A stretch of DNA of 64,000 bases from Mycolicibacterium neoaurum VKM Ac-1815D (GTDB lineage: Bacteria > Actinomycetota > Actinomycetes > Mycobacteriales > Mycobacteriaceae). The first letter of the stretch is position 1. Each line of letters opens with the position of its first letter. Position numbers and translations under genes: made by a program. The DNA is taken from contig NC_023036.2 of the NCBI RefSeq assembly GCF_000317305.3, forward strand, positions 1,054,001 to 1,118,000. Reading direction: 5' to 3'. The notes beneath the pieces were generated by a model, which ran no database searches, was not told where the DNA came from, and saw only the letters and a program-made list of their open reading frames with translations. Positions 8,125 to 18,999 of this stretch are shown piece by piece.

Positions 8125-10988
8125 TTCTGCACCCTTTCCGCATCGACCCGGGCGCCGAGGCTGCGCAGGATGTCCAGAACCAGACCCACCACGATCAGAT
8201 AGACACCGATGTCGAAGAACAACGCGGTGACGAGCTTGATGTCCCCGAGCACCGGTATGTCCAGATAGAGCACCGCCGAGGAGAGCACCGGGGCGCCGAG
8301 CGCCAGTGAGGTGATCGCCGTGCCCGCCGACATCAGCAGCCCGGCGCCGAGGATCTTGCCGGCATCCAGCGGCAGCGTCTCGCCGAGTTCGTAACGGCCA
8401 CCGGCCAGATAGCGCAGCACCAGGGCCAGCCCGGCGGTCAGGCCGCCGGCGAACCCACCGCCGGGAGTGTTGTGTCCGGCGAAGAACAGATACACCGAGA
8501 GCACCATGATCAGCGGGAAGATGATCCGGGTGGCGACCTCCAGGACCAGCGACCGATGCCGCGGGTCGCGCAACTCGCTGCCCCGCAGCCAGGTGACATC
8601 ACCGGCCGCCGGACTGTAGGCGGTCACCAACCCGATATCGGGCTGGCCCGCGACACTGGGTTTGGCCTGCGGCACCCGGGGGGCCGCACCGAAGCGCCGA
8701 TTGCGGAACACCATCGAGGCCACCCCTGTTGCCGCGACGACCAGCACCGAGATCTCGCCCATGGTGTCCCAGGCGCGGATGTCGACGAGCAACACGTTGA
8801 CCGTGTTGGCGCCGTGCCCCCGGTAGTAGGCGGCGTCGGGCAGTAGCGCCGCGATGGGACGCGTATCGCGCGCGGCCATGGCGAACACCGCCAGCGTCGT
8901 CACCGCCGCGCCGACCGCCGCCGACAACACCGCTCGCGGTGCGCGGCTGCGGGTGACGTTGGACCGATCGGCCTCGGCCGGCAGCGTGCGCAGCACCAGC
9001 ACGAAGATCACCAGCAGCAGCGTCTCGACCAGGAACTGCGTCAGCGCCAGATCGGGCGCGCCGTGCAGGGCGAAGATGGCACCGCAGCCGTAACCGGTGA
9101 CGCCGACCAGCAGCACCGCGGCCAACCGATTGCGCATCACCGTCGCACCCAGCGCGGCCGCCAGGATGACCGCGCCGATCACCACCTGCAGCGGGGAATC
9201 CCACAGCGCCATCTCGGGCCGGTTGCGGGCGCCCAGGGCCAACATGACCAGCGGCAACACCACAAGGGTGCACAGGATGACCGACTGGGTGGCCGGCAAC
9301 GAACCGCGCTGGGTCTGCGCGGTCACCCGCACCGCGAGCAGGTCGAGCCCGCGCATCACGTCGTCGTAGATGCGGTCGGCGTTGCCCAGTGGGGTGAAAC
9401 CGGTGCGCGCGCGAGGCAGTCGCCGGCGGCCGAAGAACACCACCGCGCCGGTCACCAGGATGAACACCGACAACAACAGCGGAACACCGAATCCGTGCCA
9501 CAGCGCCAGGTAGTAGTCCGAACCGCCGGGGATGGTCTTGGCGTAATCGTCGAGCACCGCGTCGATACCCGAGGGCCACAAGCCGAACACCAGGCCTGCG
9601 GCGGCAAGGACCGCCGGCGGCACCAGGAACGTCACCGGCGGTCGGTGCATCTCGGTGACCCGGACGCTGGGTTCGGCGGTGCCCTTGTCGGCGAACGCGC
9701 CCCATAGGAAGCGCAGCGTGTACATGGTGGTGAACACCGAACCGAACACGATGCCGGCGAGCACGAACGGTGCGGCGCCGCCGAGAACCTCGCTGTGCAG
9801 CACCGTCTCCAGATCCGCCTCTTTGGCGATGAAGCCGAAGAACGGCGGCAACGCGGCCATGCTCGCGCTGGCGCCGGTCGCGATGATCAGCAGGGGCCGA
9901 TGTGCCCGGCCCAGCCCGGCGAGTTTGCGGATATCGCGGGTACCGGTGGCATGGTCGATGATGCCGACCACCATGAACAGCGCGGCCTTGAACATCGCGT
10001 GCGCGCAGAGCATGGCCAGCCCGGCCAGCATCATGTCCGGACCGCCGGTGCCGACCATGACAGTGATCAGACCGAGCTGGCTGACGGTGCCGAAGGCCAG
10101 GATGAGTTTGAGGTCGTATTCGCGGATGGCGCGCCAGCCGGCCAGCAGCATGGTCAGCAGTCCGAGCCCGACCACCATCGGTCGCCAGAAGGCGGTGTCG
10201 GCGAAACCCGGGGTGAGCCGGGCAACCAGATAGACACCGGCCTTGACCATGGCTGCGGCGTGCAGATAGGCGCTGACCGGTGTCGGCGCCGCCATGGCGC
10301 CGGGCAGCCAGAAGTGCAGCGGCACGATCGCCGACTTCGACAGCGCGCCGACCAGGATGAGCGCGATGCCGACGCTGGCGGCAAGGCCGGTCGGCGGGGC
10401 GGCGATCAGTTCCGAGAGCAGATAGGTCCCCGACATCTCACCGAGGACGACGATCCCGACCAGCATGGCCAGGCCGCCGAATGTCGTCACCAACAGCGCC
10501 TGGGTGGCGGCGCGCCGGCTGGTGGCGCGTTCGGCATAGTGCCCGACCAACAGGAAGGACAGCACCGTCGTGGTTTCCCAGAAGATGTAGAGCAGCAGCA
10601 TGTTGTCGCTGACCACCAGACCGAACATCGCGCCGGAGAAGGCGACGAGCTCGGCGGCGAAACTGGGCAGCCGTTTCTCGATGCGGCCCTCGTGATGGTG
10701 GAAGTACTCGGCGCAATAGAAGAGGACGAGCGCACCGATGGCCAGCACGAGCACACTCATTATCGCGGCCAGCGAATCGAACCGCAGCGTGATGTCCATC
10801 GACAGCATCGGCAGCCACGGGATGTGCACGGTCGGCACGTGCTCGGCGGTGGGCCAGTTCAGGCCGACCCAGATGAGCGACAGCAGTGGAACCAACGCCA
10901 GCGGGTAGAACGCGAGGCGCCCCCAGCGGGCCACCAGAAGGGGCGCCACCGCGGTGGCGATGACGTGGGCGAGCAAAACGACGAGCAT
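8121..10988 (-). CDS. mrpA: Mrp/Mnh antiporter subunit A with fused subunit B domain
   Basis: 955-residue first subunit. The N-terminal 500 residues are the complex-I-like channel (HHHEGRIEKRLPSF, KSAIVPLHFWLPGAMAAPTPVSAYLH, MFKAALFMVVGIIDHATGTRD), followed by the MrpA-specific C-terminal helices with PDLALTQFLVETLLLVIFVLVLR. From about residue 815 the chain is an MrpB domain with the hallmark FAGHNTPGGGFAGGL and LYLDIPVLGDIKL. So no separate mrpB is needed, and none is present. The ATG has GGAG 7 bases upstream. In the assembled complex this gene is expected to exchange Na+ or other cations for protons and to help pH and salt tolerance; the ion is not predictable from sequence. Confidence 0.94.
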   Translation of the reverse strand: MLVVLLAHVIATAVAPLLVARWGRLAFYPLALVPLLSLIWVGLNWPTAEHVPTVHIPWLPMLSMDITLRFDSLAAIMSVLVLAIGALVLFYCAEYFHHHEGRIEKRLPSFAAELVAFSGAMFGLVVSDNMLLLYIFWETTTVLSFLLVGHYAERATSRRAATQALLVTTFGGLAMLVGIVVLGEMSGTYLLSELIAAPPTGLAASVGIALILVGALSKSAIVPLHFWLPGAMAAPTPVSAYLHAAAMVKAGVYLVARLTPGFADTAFWRPMVVGLGLLTMLLAGWRAIREYDLKLILAFGTVSQLGLITVMVGTGGPDMMLAGLAMLCAHAMFKAALFMVVGIIDHATGTRDIRKLAGLGRAHRPLLIIATGASASMAALPPFFGFIAKEADLETVLHSEVLGGAAPFVLAGIVFGSVFTTMYTLRFLWGAFADKGTAEPSVRVTEMHRPPVTFLVPPAVLAAAGLVFGLWPSGIDAVLDDYAKTIPGGSDYYLALWHGFGVPLLLSVFILVTGAVVFFGRRRLPRARTGFTPLGNADRIYDDVMRGLDLLAVRVTAQTQRGSLPATQSVILCTLVVLPLVMLALGARNRPEMALWDSPLQVVIGAVILAAALGATVMRNRLAAVLLVGVTGYGCGAIFALHGAPDLALTQFLVETLLLVIFVLVLRTLPAEADRSNVTRSRAPRAVLSAAVGAAVTTLAVFAMAARDTRPIAALLPDAAYYRGHGANTVNVLLVDIRAWDTMGEISVLVVAATGVASMVFRNRRFGAAPRVPQAKPSVAGQPDIGLVTAYSPAAGDVTWLRGSELRDPRHRSLVLEVATRIIFPLIMVLSVYLFFAGHNTPGGGFAGGLTAGLALVLRYLAGGRYELGETLPLDAGKILGAGLLMSAGTAITSLALGAPVLSSAVLYLDIPVLGDIKLVTALFFDIGVYLIVVGLVLDILRSLGARVDAERVQK

Positions 10989-11077
10989 GGCACTCCGATC
11001 GGGTTGGGTCGGGGTGTCAGTGACCGATGAGCACCCGAAGAGGGCGCAGCGGCGGGTATGACCGTTGGTACGAACTC

Positions 11078-11083
11078 ATTCTA
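11078..11083 (-). promoter_or_regulatory. Candidate -10 element for the mrp operon
   Basis: On the minus strand the 133-base gap before mrpA contains TAGAAT, a good SigA -10 hexamer, leaving an mRNA leader of roughly 80 bases. The matching -35 is weak (TCGATG at 18 bases). A GTTC-GAT-GAAC palindrome overlaps the -35 region and could be an operator. No other gene is visible in this gap. Confidence 0.4.
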
Positions 11084-11122
11084 CGTGCACGGTTTTGAGT
11101 TCATCGAACCCAGCCTGAACGG

Positions 11123-13264
11123 TCAGTGGCCGTCTGCGAAAGCCCGTAGAGAATCGACCTGTTGGGGATCGAGCGACGGCCGCACGTTCTCGCGGGCGGT
11201 GGCCACATCGGCTGCGGTGACGTCGGCGGCGTCGATCGATCGCCGCATCGCGGTCAGTGCGGCCTCGCGCAGCAGGGCGACGCAATCGGCCGCGCTGTAG
11301 CCGTCGAGATCGTCGGCCAGGGTGTCCAGGTCGACCTCTGGGGACAGCGGTATGGACTTGCCCGCGGTCCGCAGGATGTCGCGGCGCGCGTCGGCGTCCG
11401 GCGGCTCGACGAACACCAGGCGCTCGAGCCGGCCCGGTCGCAACAGTGCCGGGTCGATCAGGTCCGGTCGGTTGGTGGCACCGAGCACGACGACATCACG
11501 TAATGGCTCGATACCGTCCAACTCGGTCAACAGCGCGGCCACCACCCGGTCGGTCACCCCGGAGTCGTGGCTCTGCCCGCGCCGCGGCGCCAGCGCGTCG
11601 ATCTCGTCGAGGAACACCAGCGACGGTGCCGAATCGCGGGCCCGGCGGAACAGTTCGCGCACCGCCTTCTCCGATGATCCGACCCACTTGTCCATCAGCT
11701 CGGCACCCTTGACCGCGTGCACGGACAACCGGCCGGAGCTGGCCAGCGCGCGCACCACGAAGGTCTTGCCGCACCCGGGCGGGCCGAAGAGCAGGACACC
11801 GCGCGGGGGCTCGACGCCGAGCCGGGCAAAGGTGTCCGGATGCTGCAGTGGCCACAGCACCGCCTCGGTGAGCGCCTGCTTGGTGGCGACCATATCGCCG
11901 ACGTCCTCGAGGGTGACCGAACCGACCGCGACCTCCTCGGTGGCCGACCGCGACAGCGGGCGGATCACCGAGAGCGCCCCGGAGATATCGTCCTGGGCCA
12001 GTGCCGGCGGCGAGTTGTCGGCGCTGGCCCGCGCGGCGGCACGCAGCGCCGCCTCCCGGATCAACGCGGCAAGATCGGCCACCACGAACCCAGGGGTGCG
12101 CTCGGCGATGGTGTCCAGATCCAGATCGGCGGCGGGTACCCCGCGCAGCAACACCTCCAACAGGGCCGCGCGGGTGGCGGTGTCGGGCAGGCTCAGCCCG
12201 AGTTCGCGATCGCAGAGATCCGGGGCGCGCAGCCGTGCGTCGACGTTGTCCGGGACCGCGGAGGTGGCGATGAAGGCAACACCCTTGGTGGCCACCGCTT
12301 TCCGCAATTCGGTGAGGATCAGCGTCGCGACCGGTTCCGGTGCGGTCGGTAACAGGGCGTCGATATCGGTGATCAGCAGCACGCCGCCGGACTGCACGGA
12401 GGCCACGGCCGCGGTGACGCTGGCAAGCCGGTCGTCGCCGGCCAGGGCGCCGACCTCCGGGCCGTCGAGTTCGACGAGCGCGCGTTCGGCGCACACCGAG
12501 CGCACCAGGGTGGCCTTGCCGACTCCGGCCGGTCCGGATACCAGAACACCGAGATGGGCGGTGGCACCGAGCTTTTCGAGCAGTTCGGGTTGGTCGAGGG
12601 CGAGCTTGAGCCATTCGGCAAGCTTGCCGGCCTGGGTGTGGGCACCCTTGAGGTCATCGCGCGGGACGGCGGGCTCGGCGGGCGCCTGGCTCGGGGTCGG
12701 TGCGACGGACAGGGTGCCGTCGCCCCAGCTGACGTTCGAATTGGGTTGCACGCTCACGGTTCCCGCGGGGTCGACACCGGTGACGGTCAGCAGTTCGGAG
12801 GTCCAGGTGATACCGACCGAGGTGGTCAACGCGGTCGTCGCGGCCGAGGTCGAGGTGCCCGGACCAAGGTCGCGGGGCAGCAGAGACACCGTGTCGCCGA
12901 CGGTCAGCACCTTGCCGAGCAGCGCCATCCGCAACGTCGCGGAGCTCACCGACTGGGTGGCCAGCCGGGAACCGGTCAGGGTCACCGCGCGGGCGCCGTG
13001 CACCGTCACCGGGGCCACCACGACGCCGGTGTCCTCGCGCAACCCCGCATTGGACAGCGTCACATCGTCGAGCAATGCGACCCCGGCCGGGGTGCCCGCC
13101 GGGGCGATCCCCACGACGGCGGCGGTGCTGCGCGACCCCAACAGCGATACCGCGTCCCATTCGCGGATCCCGAGCGCGGCAATGGCCTCCGGGTGCAGGC
13201 GCACCACACCGCGGCGGCTGTCGGAGGCCGACGTGTTCAGCCGGGCGGTGAGCGTCAAGCTCAT
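11123..13264 (-). CDS. Cdc48/VCP-like AAA ATPase (Rv0435c-like)
   Basis: 713 residues: an N-terminal double-psi-barrel-like substrate domain (MSLTLTARLNTSASDSRRGVV onward) and two AAA modules. The second module is canonical, with GPPGCGKT near residue 490 and FLDEIDALAPRRG near residue 553 plus an arginine-finger region (GATNRPDLIDPALLRPGRLER). The first module is degenerate, with GPAGVGKAT near 245 and LLITDIDALL near 297, so its nucleotide site probably binds but does not hydrolyse ATP well. Family members unfold or remodel proteins. The ATG overlaps the pssA stop codon (ATGA), so expression is linked to phospholipid synthesis genes, as in M. tuberculosis. Confidence 0.88.
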   Translation of the reverse strand: MSLTLTARLNTSASDSRRGVVRLHPEAIAALGIREWDAVSLLGSRSTAAVVGIAPAGTPAGVALLDDVTLSNAGLREDTGVVVAPVTVHGARAVTLTGSRLATQSVSSATLRMALLGKVLTVGDTVSLLPRDLGPGTSTSAATTALTTSVGITWTSELLTVTGVDPAGTVSVQPNSNVSWGDGTLSVAPTPSQAPAEPAVPRDDLKGAHTQAGKLAEWLKLALDQPELLEKLGATAHLGVLVSGPAGVGKATLVRSVCAERALVELDGPEVGALAGDDRLASVTAAVASVQSGGVLLITDIDALLPTAPEPVATLILTELRKAVATKGVAFIATSAVPDNVDARLRAPDLCDRELGLSLPDTATRAALLEVLLRGVPAADLDLDTIAERTPGFVVADLAALIREAALRAAARASADNSPPALAQDDISGALSVIRPLSRSATEEVAVGSVTLEDVGDMVATKQALTEAVLWPLQHPDTFARLGVEPPRGVLLFGPPGCGKTFVVRALASSGRLSVHAVKGAELMDKWVGSSEKAVRELFRRARDSAPSLVFLDEIDALAPRRGQSHDSGVTDRVVAALLTELDGIEPLRDVVVLGATNRPDLIDPALLRPGRLERLVFVEPPDADARRDILRTAGKSIPLSPEVDLDTLADDLDGYSAADCVALLREAALTAMRRSIDAADVTAADVATARENVRPSLDPQQVDSLRAFADGH

Positions 13265-14124
13265 GGGCGGCCCGGCGGCTTGCGCAGGCCCAGCCGCGAC
13301 ATCGACCGCCGGTGCGGTTGTGCCCGCCGGATCTCGCGGCGCTGGGCCCGGCGCTCCCTGGGCATCGCGTCCCAGGCCTCCGGACGGGCGGCCACCCAGC
13401 GCTGGCTGCGCACGGTGAACGGAATGATCAGCACGTAGCCGATGATGATCAGCAGCACCAGCACGTAGGGGAAGAGCAGCAGGGCGGCGGCGGCCGCGGC
13501 GATCGCGATGAGCAGGATCGGTGCGGCGTTCGGGGGCATCGACACCGATTTGAGCGCCAGCGTCGGCACCCGGCTGACCAACAGCGCGGCGTTCGCGGCG
13601 AACCACAGACAGACGAACCACGGTGCGGTCCACCATCCGTCGCCGAACTGCAGCATGGCCGCCAACGGCCCGATCACACCGACCGCGCCACACGGCGCGG
13701 GCATCCCGGTGAAGTACTGCCGGGTATAGGCGGGCTTGGAGGTGTCGTCGAGCAGCGCGTTGAAGCGCGCCAGCCGCAGCACGATGCAGACCGCGTAGAG
13801 CAGCGCGAAGATCCAGCCCACGGGCGAGGTCGGCAACAACGTCACATAGACGACCAGCGCGGGCGCGACACCGAAGTTCACCGCATCGGCCAGCGAGTCG
13901 ATCTCGGCACCCATCCGCGACTGGGCATCCAGCGCGCGGGCGATACCGCCGTCGATACCGTCGAGGACCGCGGCCGCACCGATGAGCGCCAGCGCGATAT
14001 GCGGTTGGCCGTCGAGCGCGAATTTGATGGACGTCAGGCCGCAGCAGATCGCCAGCACGGTCGTCGCGCTGGGCAGGATCTTCATCGCCGCCGGGCGTGG
14101 CTTGGCGCGGTCACGGTTGGACAT
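13261..14124 (-). CDS. pssA: CDP-diacylglycerol-serine O-phosphatidyltransferase
   Basis: Makes phosphatidylserine from CDP-diacylglycerol and serine in the cytoplasmic membrane. The CDP-alcohol phosphotransferase motif DG(x)2AR(x)8G(x)3D(x)3D is complete at about residues 55-80 (DGIDGGIARALDAQSRMG, then EIDSLAD). About seven hydrophobic helices cover the rest of the 287 residues, and the C-terminus is strongly basic (RRAQRREIRRAQPHRR). The start overlaps the psd stop codon by one base, so both steps of phosphatidylethanolamine synthesis are encoded in one coupled unit. Confidence 0.94.
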   Translation of the reverse strand: MSNRDRAKPRPAAMKILPSATTVLAICCGLTSIKFALDGQPHIALALIGAAAVLDGIDGGIARALDAQSRMGAEIDSLADAVNFGVAPALVVYVTLLPTSPVGWIFALLYAVCIVLRLARFNALLDDTSKPAYTRQYFTGMPAPCGAVGVIGPLAAMLQFGDGWWTAPWFVCLWFAANAALLVSRVPTLALKSVSMPPNAAPILLIAIAAAAAALLLFPYVLVLLIIIGYVLIIPFTVRSQRWVAARPEAWDAMPRERRAQRREIRRAQPHRRSMSRLGLRKPPGRP

Positions 14125-14834
14125 CAGGGCAACTCGGCCAGGATCGTCTCGCCGCCGATGGCGCGCTGTCCGGCCTCGACCAGGATCCGCGAGCCCTGCG
14201 GGAAGTAGGTGTCCAGCCGGGAGCCGAACCGGATCAGTCCGTAGGTCTCACCCAGTTCCAGGGTGTCGCCGGTCTTGGCGGTGCACACGATCCGGCGGGC
14301 CACGAGGCCGGCGATCTGCACGGCGACGATGTCGACATCCTCGGGGGTGCGGATCCACAGGCTGTTGCGTTCGTTGTCCGCGCTCGCTTCGTCCTTGTCG
14401 GCCGACAGGAACTTGCCGGGCCGATGGACTACGCCCATCACCCGCCCGGCGATCGGCGCCCGCTGCACATGGGCGTCGAAGATGGACAGGAAGATGCTGA
14501 TCCGGGCCATCGGGGTGTCCCCGAGACCGAGTTCGGCAGGCGGGACGGCGGTGTCCAGCAAGGTCACCAGACCGTCGGCGGGTGCCACGACGGCACCCGG
14601 CCTGCTCGGCGGCACCCGCGGCGGGTGCCGGAAGAACAGTGCACAGAAGCCGGCCAGTCCGAGCCCGGTGTTGCGCAGCCAGCGGCGGTTCTTGCCGGCG
14701 GCCGCCACGCCGAGACCCCCGGCGATGAACGGGAGGCCGGCCGGATGCAGCGGCGGGACGGTGGAACGGACCAATTCGACGAAGCGTTGGGCTTCTGAGC
14801 TGTGGTCATCGGGTGAACGCGCAGGTCTGGCCAT
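14124..14834 (-). CDS. psd: Phosphatidylserine decarboxylase
   Basis: Converts phosphatidylserine to phosphatidylethanolamine. It is the short, archaeal-type form (236 residues). The self-cleavage site is the Gly-Ser in [12 protein letters not shown] near residue 201, where Ser becomes the pyruvoyl group; FFRHPPR and [13 protein letters not shown] with the catalytic Asp-His are present. The ATG at 14834 ([10 protein letters not shown]) was chosen over a longer open frame because it has GGGAG 6 bases upstream, a TAGAAT hexamer just before that, and fits the length recalled for Rv0437c. Confidence 0.93.
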   Translation of the reverse strand: MARPARSPDDHSSEAQRFVELVRSTVPPLHPAGLPFIAGGLGVAAAGKNRRWLRNTGLGLAGFCALFFRHPPRVPPSRPGAVVAPADGLVTLLDTAVPPAELGLGDTPMARISIFLSIFDAHVQRAPIAGRVMGVVHRPGKFLSADKDEASADNERNSLWIRTPEDVDIVAVQIAGLVARRIVCTAKTGDTLELGETYGLIRFGSRLDTYFPQGSRILVEAGQRAIGGETILAELP

Positions 14835-14845
14835 GTTGGCTCCCG

Positions 14846-14851
14846 ATTCTA
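14846..14851 (-). promoter_or_regulatory. -10 element for the psd-pssA-ATPase unit
   Basis: On the minus strand TAGAAT lies 11 bases before the psd ATG, giving a leader of about 5 bases that contains part of the GGGAG ribosome site. It lies in the 35-base gap after moeA2, so psd, pssA and the ATPase can be transcribed independently of moeA2. Confidence 0.5.
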
Positions 14852-14869
14852 CGTTGATTTTCGGGTGGG

Positions 14870-16072
14870 TCAGCAGCCGGACAGGTCCCACACGTCCAAC
14901 TGCGCGCCCGCGGCGAGCTGATCGACATCGGCCGGGATATCGAGCAGACAGTTCGCCGAGGCCAGCCATCGCAGGTGATGCGAGGCCGGCGGTCCGTAGC
15001 TGGTGACGGTGGTTCCGGCCAGCACGCCGCGACGGAACTGTCGCTTGCCGCGCGGTGAGGTCAGCCCCTCGGTGAGGGTGGCGCGCACGCGTGGCCGGTC
15101 GGGGAACAGCCCCATGGCCGCACGCAGCGGTGGACGCACGAACACCTCGAAGGACACCAGGGCGCTGACCGGGTTACCGGGCAGCGTGACGATCGGGACA
15201 TCTCCGACCCGCCCGCAGCCCTGGGGCATCCCGGGTTGCATCGCCACCTTGGTGAACTCGACCTGCCCGCCGAGGGCGTCCTTGACCACCTCGTACGCAC
15301 CGGCGCTCACACCACCGGTGGTGATGATCAGGTCGGCATCGGCGGCGTGCTCGTCGAGTGCGGCGCGGAAGGCAGCCGGATCGTCCCGCACCATCGGCGC
15401 GGTGATCGCCTCGGCACCCGCCTCGCGGACCGCGGCCGAGAGCATGACGGCATTGGACTCGTAGATCTGCCCCGGTTCCAGCGCGGCGCCGGGGGCGACC
15501 AGTTCCGAACCGGTCGACATCACCAGCACGCGCAGCCGCGGCAGGGTGCTCACCCGGTCCAGCCCCAGTGCGGCCACCAACCCCAGCGCCGCCGGGGTCA
15601 GCAGCTGGCCGGTGCGCAACACCGCGGTTCCTGCCGCGACATCCTCCCCGGCGCGGCGGATGTGCTGTCCCGCGACGGTGGCCCGCCGGATCGCTACCTG
15701 CGTCGCGGTGGTGGTGAAATCGGCGTCGGTGCCCTCCACCGGCACCACGGTGGTCGCACCGGCCGGCAGCGGGGCGCCGGTCATGATCCGCTGGGCGGTG
15801 CCGGGTTGCAGCGGTCGGGTATCGGTGCGGCCGGCGGGGATGTCGTCGACGACGGGCAGGGTCACCGGTGTCGCGTCCCCGGCGGCGGCGATGTCGGTGT
15901 CGAGCACCGCGAAACCGTCCATCGCCGAGTTGTCGAATCCGGGCAGCGAGATCGCGGCCACCACGTCCTCGGCCAACACCAGACCCAGCGCCGCCGCGGT
16001 GGGGACCGCGGCCGCCGCCCGGGGCCGGATCAGCTCACCGACGATGTGCTGATGCTCCTCGACCGACCGCAT
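14870..16072 (-). CDS. moeA2: Molybdopterin molybdenumtransferase MoeA
   Basis: Inserts molybdenum into adenylated molybdopterin, a late step of molybdenum cofactor synthesis in the cytoplasm. Family motifs seen: [11 protein letters not shown] near residue 47, RIMTGAPLP near 90, STGSELV near 185, [15 protein letters not shown] near 250, [11 protein letters not shown] near 280 and [15 protein letters not shown] near 300. Length 400 matches the family. The start was set at the ATG ([13 protein letters not shown]) that overlaps the stop codon of the upstream SDR gene, rather than an ORF start 15 codons earlier. Confidence 0.92.
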   Translation of the reverse strand: MRSVEEHQHIVGELIRPRAAAAVPTAAALGLVLAEDVVAAISLPGFDNSAMDGFAVLDTDIAAAGDATPVTLPVVDDIPAGRTDTRPLQPGTAQRIMTGAPLPAGATTVVPVEGTDADFTTTATQVAIRRATVAGQHIRRAGEDVAAGTAVLRTGQLLTPAALGLVAALGLDRVSTLPRLRVLVMSTGSELVAPGAALEPGQIYESNAVMLSAAVREAGAEAITAPMVRDDPAAFRAALDEHAADADLIITTGGVSAGAYEVVKDALGGQVEFTKVAMQPGMPQGCGRVGDVPIVTLPGNPVSALVSFEVFVRPPLRAAMGLFPDRPRVRATLTEGLTSPRGKRQFRRGVLAGTTVTSYGPPASHHLRWLASANCLLDIPADVDQLAAGAQLDVWDLSGC

Positions 16073-16995
16073 CAGAGGTCGATGTGCACGTCGGTCAGCT
16101 CCTCGGATACCTGCCACAGTCGTCGGGCCACCGCCGCGTCGTGGGACTGCTCGCTGGAGGTCACCAGCTGCGGGTGCCCCACCAGCCCGAACGAGGCGAT
16201 CGGGAAGGCGGGACCGTAGTACTGGCCACCGCGTACCGCGGGGTCGGTGGCCGCGCGCAGCGTCGCCAGCGCACCCACCAGCGGCGAGTTGGTGACCAGG
16301 CCGGTGAGCGCGCCGACGCCGGGCAACGAGCTGCCCGGGGTGTGCCGCATCAGTTCGGTGTTGGAGATACCGGGGTGCGCGGCGACCGAGAGGGTCGGCT
16401 TGCCGGCCAGCCGCCGGTTGAGTTCATAGCTGAACATCAGGTTGGCCAGTTTGGACTGGCCGTAGGCCGCCACCCGGTTGTAGGGACGACGCTCCCACTG
16501 CAGATCGTCGAAGTCGATCTCGGCCTGGATCCGGTGGGCGATGCTGGCGACCGCGACGATGCGTGAGTTGTCCGCGGCCAGAACATTTTCCAACAGCAGT
16601 CCGGTGAGGGCGAAGTGCCCGAGGTGGTTGGTGCCGAACTGCAACTCGAAACCGTCGGCGGTGGTCTGCTTGGGCGGGTACATCACGCCGGCGTTGTTGA
16701 TCAGCAGATCGATGCGCGGATGGTCGGTCTTGATGCGCTCGGCGGCAGTGCGGACCGACTGCAGCGAACCCAGATCCAACTCGAGCACCTGCAGATCGGC
16801 CTTCGGGGCGGCCGCCCGGATTCTCGCGGCGGCCTGGTCGCCCTTGGCGGTATCGCGCACGGCGATCACGACGCGCGCGCCGCGGGCGGCCAGCACCCTG
16901 GCGGTCTCGTAGCCGAGCCCGGTGTTGGCGCCCGTCACGATCGCCGTGCGGCCGGACTGGTCGGGAACGTTCGATTCGGTCCATTTCTGGCTCAT
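16072..16995 (-). CDS. Short-chain dehydrogenase/reductase (Rv0439c-like)
   Basis: NAD(P)-dependent oxidoreductase of 307 residues, in the group related to retinol and protochlorophyllide reductase-like SDRs. TGANTGLG (cofactor loop), DLGSL, NNAGVM and the catalytic YGQSK are present. The substrate is unknown. A TATGTT hexamer 7 bases before the ATG suggests a leaderless start. It heads the SDR-moeA2-psd-pssA-ATPase block. A close paralogue lies at 28737-29633 with the same N-terminal opening. Confidence 0.9.
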   Translation of the reverse strand: MSQKWTESNVPDQSGRTAIVTGANTGLGYETARVLAARGARVVIAVRDTAKGDQAAARIRAAAPKADLQVLELDLGSLQSVRTAAERIKTDHPRIDLLINNAGVMYPPKQTTADGFELQFGTNHLGHFALTGLLLENVLAADNSRIVAVASIAHRIQAEIDFDDLQWERRPYNRVAAYGQSKLANLMFSYELNRRLAGKPTLSVAAHPGISNTELMRHTPGSSLPGVGALTGLVTNSPLVGALATLRAATDPAVRGGQYYGPAFPIASFGLVGHPQLVTSSEQSHDAAVARRLWQVSEELTDVHIDL

Positions 16996-17002
16996 GACCT
17001 AG

Positions 17003-17008
17003 AACATA
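17003..17008 (-). promoter_or_regulatory. -10 element for leaderless SDR transcript
   Basis: TATGTT on the minus strand ends 7 bases before the ATG at 16995. The 46-base gap to the crotonase gene also marks the left edge of the accessory cluster. Confidence 0.55.
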
Positions 17009-17041
17009 CGTTCCCGAGCGTCCGGCCTCGAGTGCGGCGAC

Positions 17042-17800
17042 TTACTTGCGCAGGTTGCGATAGGCCTGGCCGATACGGTCGACGACCTCGGGGTGCCAGA
17101 TGACCTCGCGGTAAGCCAAGGTCTCGTAGGTCAGCGCGGCGATGGGGTCCATCGCGGGTGCGCGCAATGCCATTTCCTTGTTGTTCATCGCCGACGCGGT
17201 GGTGGTGGCGGCGATGGAGCGGGCCAACGCGGTCGCCGCCTCGACCGACTGTCCGGCGGGCACCATGCGGTCCAGTAATCCGATGCGCAGCGCCTCGGCG
17301 GCATCGATGCGGTCGCCGGAGAACGTCAGCAGTTTGGCCTGGCTGAGGCCGACGATCTTCCACAGCGGCGAGAAGTACGGGGTCAGCCCCATCTTGATCT
17401 GGGGGTAGCCCATGACCACGTCGTCGGAGCCGATCCGGATATCGGCGAAGACGGCGATATCGCAGCCGCCGCCCAGGGCGGGACCCGCGACGGCGGCGAT
17501 CGTGGGCTTGGCGTAGTCGAGCAGGGTGCCGTAGGCGCGCATACAGGCGTCGGAGTACTTGACCCGCGTTTCGCCGGTGAACCCGGACTGCAGCTGCAGA
17601 TCCAGTCCCGCGCAGAAGACCTTGTCGCCGCCGGTGATGACCACGCAGGCCACCTCGTCATCGGTGCGCCAGTCGTCGAGGCAGTCGCTCATGTCTGCCA
17701 TCAGCTCGAGGCTCAGCGCGTTGCGCCGGTCGATGCGGTCGAAGGTGATGGTGCCGACACCGTCGGTGATATCGGTCTTGATCTGGGTGTAGTCGCTCAT
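17042..17800 (-). CDS. Crotonase-fold protein with atypical active site
   Basis: 252-residue enoyl-CoA hydratase/isomerase superfamily member. The CoA-binding CAGLDL near residue 63 and oxyanion-hole segment GPALGGGC are intact. However, the two catalytic glutamates of classical hydratases (Glu144 and Glu164 in rat mitochondrial crotonase) are Asp114 (GGGCD) and Gln134 (YPQI) here, 20 residues apart as in the family. So it may be an isomerase, hydrolase or other crotonase type rather than a plain hydratase. It has AAAGGA 9 bases before the ATG and lies 22 bases after the acyl-CoA dehydrogenase gene in the same operon. Confidence 0.85.
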   Translation of the reverse strand: MSDYTQIKTDITDGVGTITFDRIDRRNALSLELMADMSDCLDDWRTDDEVACVVITGGDKVFCAGLDLQLQSGFTGETRVKYSDACMRAYGTLLDYAKPTIAAVAGPALGGGCDIAVFADIRIGSDDVVMGYPQIKMGLTPYFSPLWKIVGLSQAKLLTFSGDRIDAAEALRIGLLDRMVPAGQSVEAATALARSIAATTTASAMNNKEMALRAPAMDPIAALTYETLAYREVIWHPEVVDRIGQAYRNLRK

Positions 17801-17822
17801 CGGGATTGGTCCTTTCAGGGGT

Positions 17823-18989
<1,167 letters not shown>

Positions 18990-18999
18990 GGAGGATTCC

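Noticed and set aside
8121..10988. Missing mrpB gene as a sign of a broken operon
   Set aside because: The MrpB domain, with GHNTPGGGFAGG, is fused to the C-terminus of MrpA, so the operon is complete.
11322..13418. Long plus-strand open frame of 698 codons
   Set aside because: It lies fully antisense to the AAA ATPase and pssA genes, has low-complexity Ser/Arg/Thr composition, and shows no domain. It is a by-product of high GC at third positions.
14834..14969. Longer start for psd
   Set aside because: The upstream extension is Arg-rich and lies within the moeA2 3' region; the ATG at 14834 has a ribosome site and a -10 element directly upstream.
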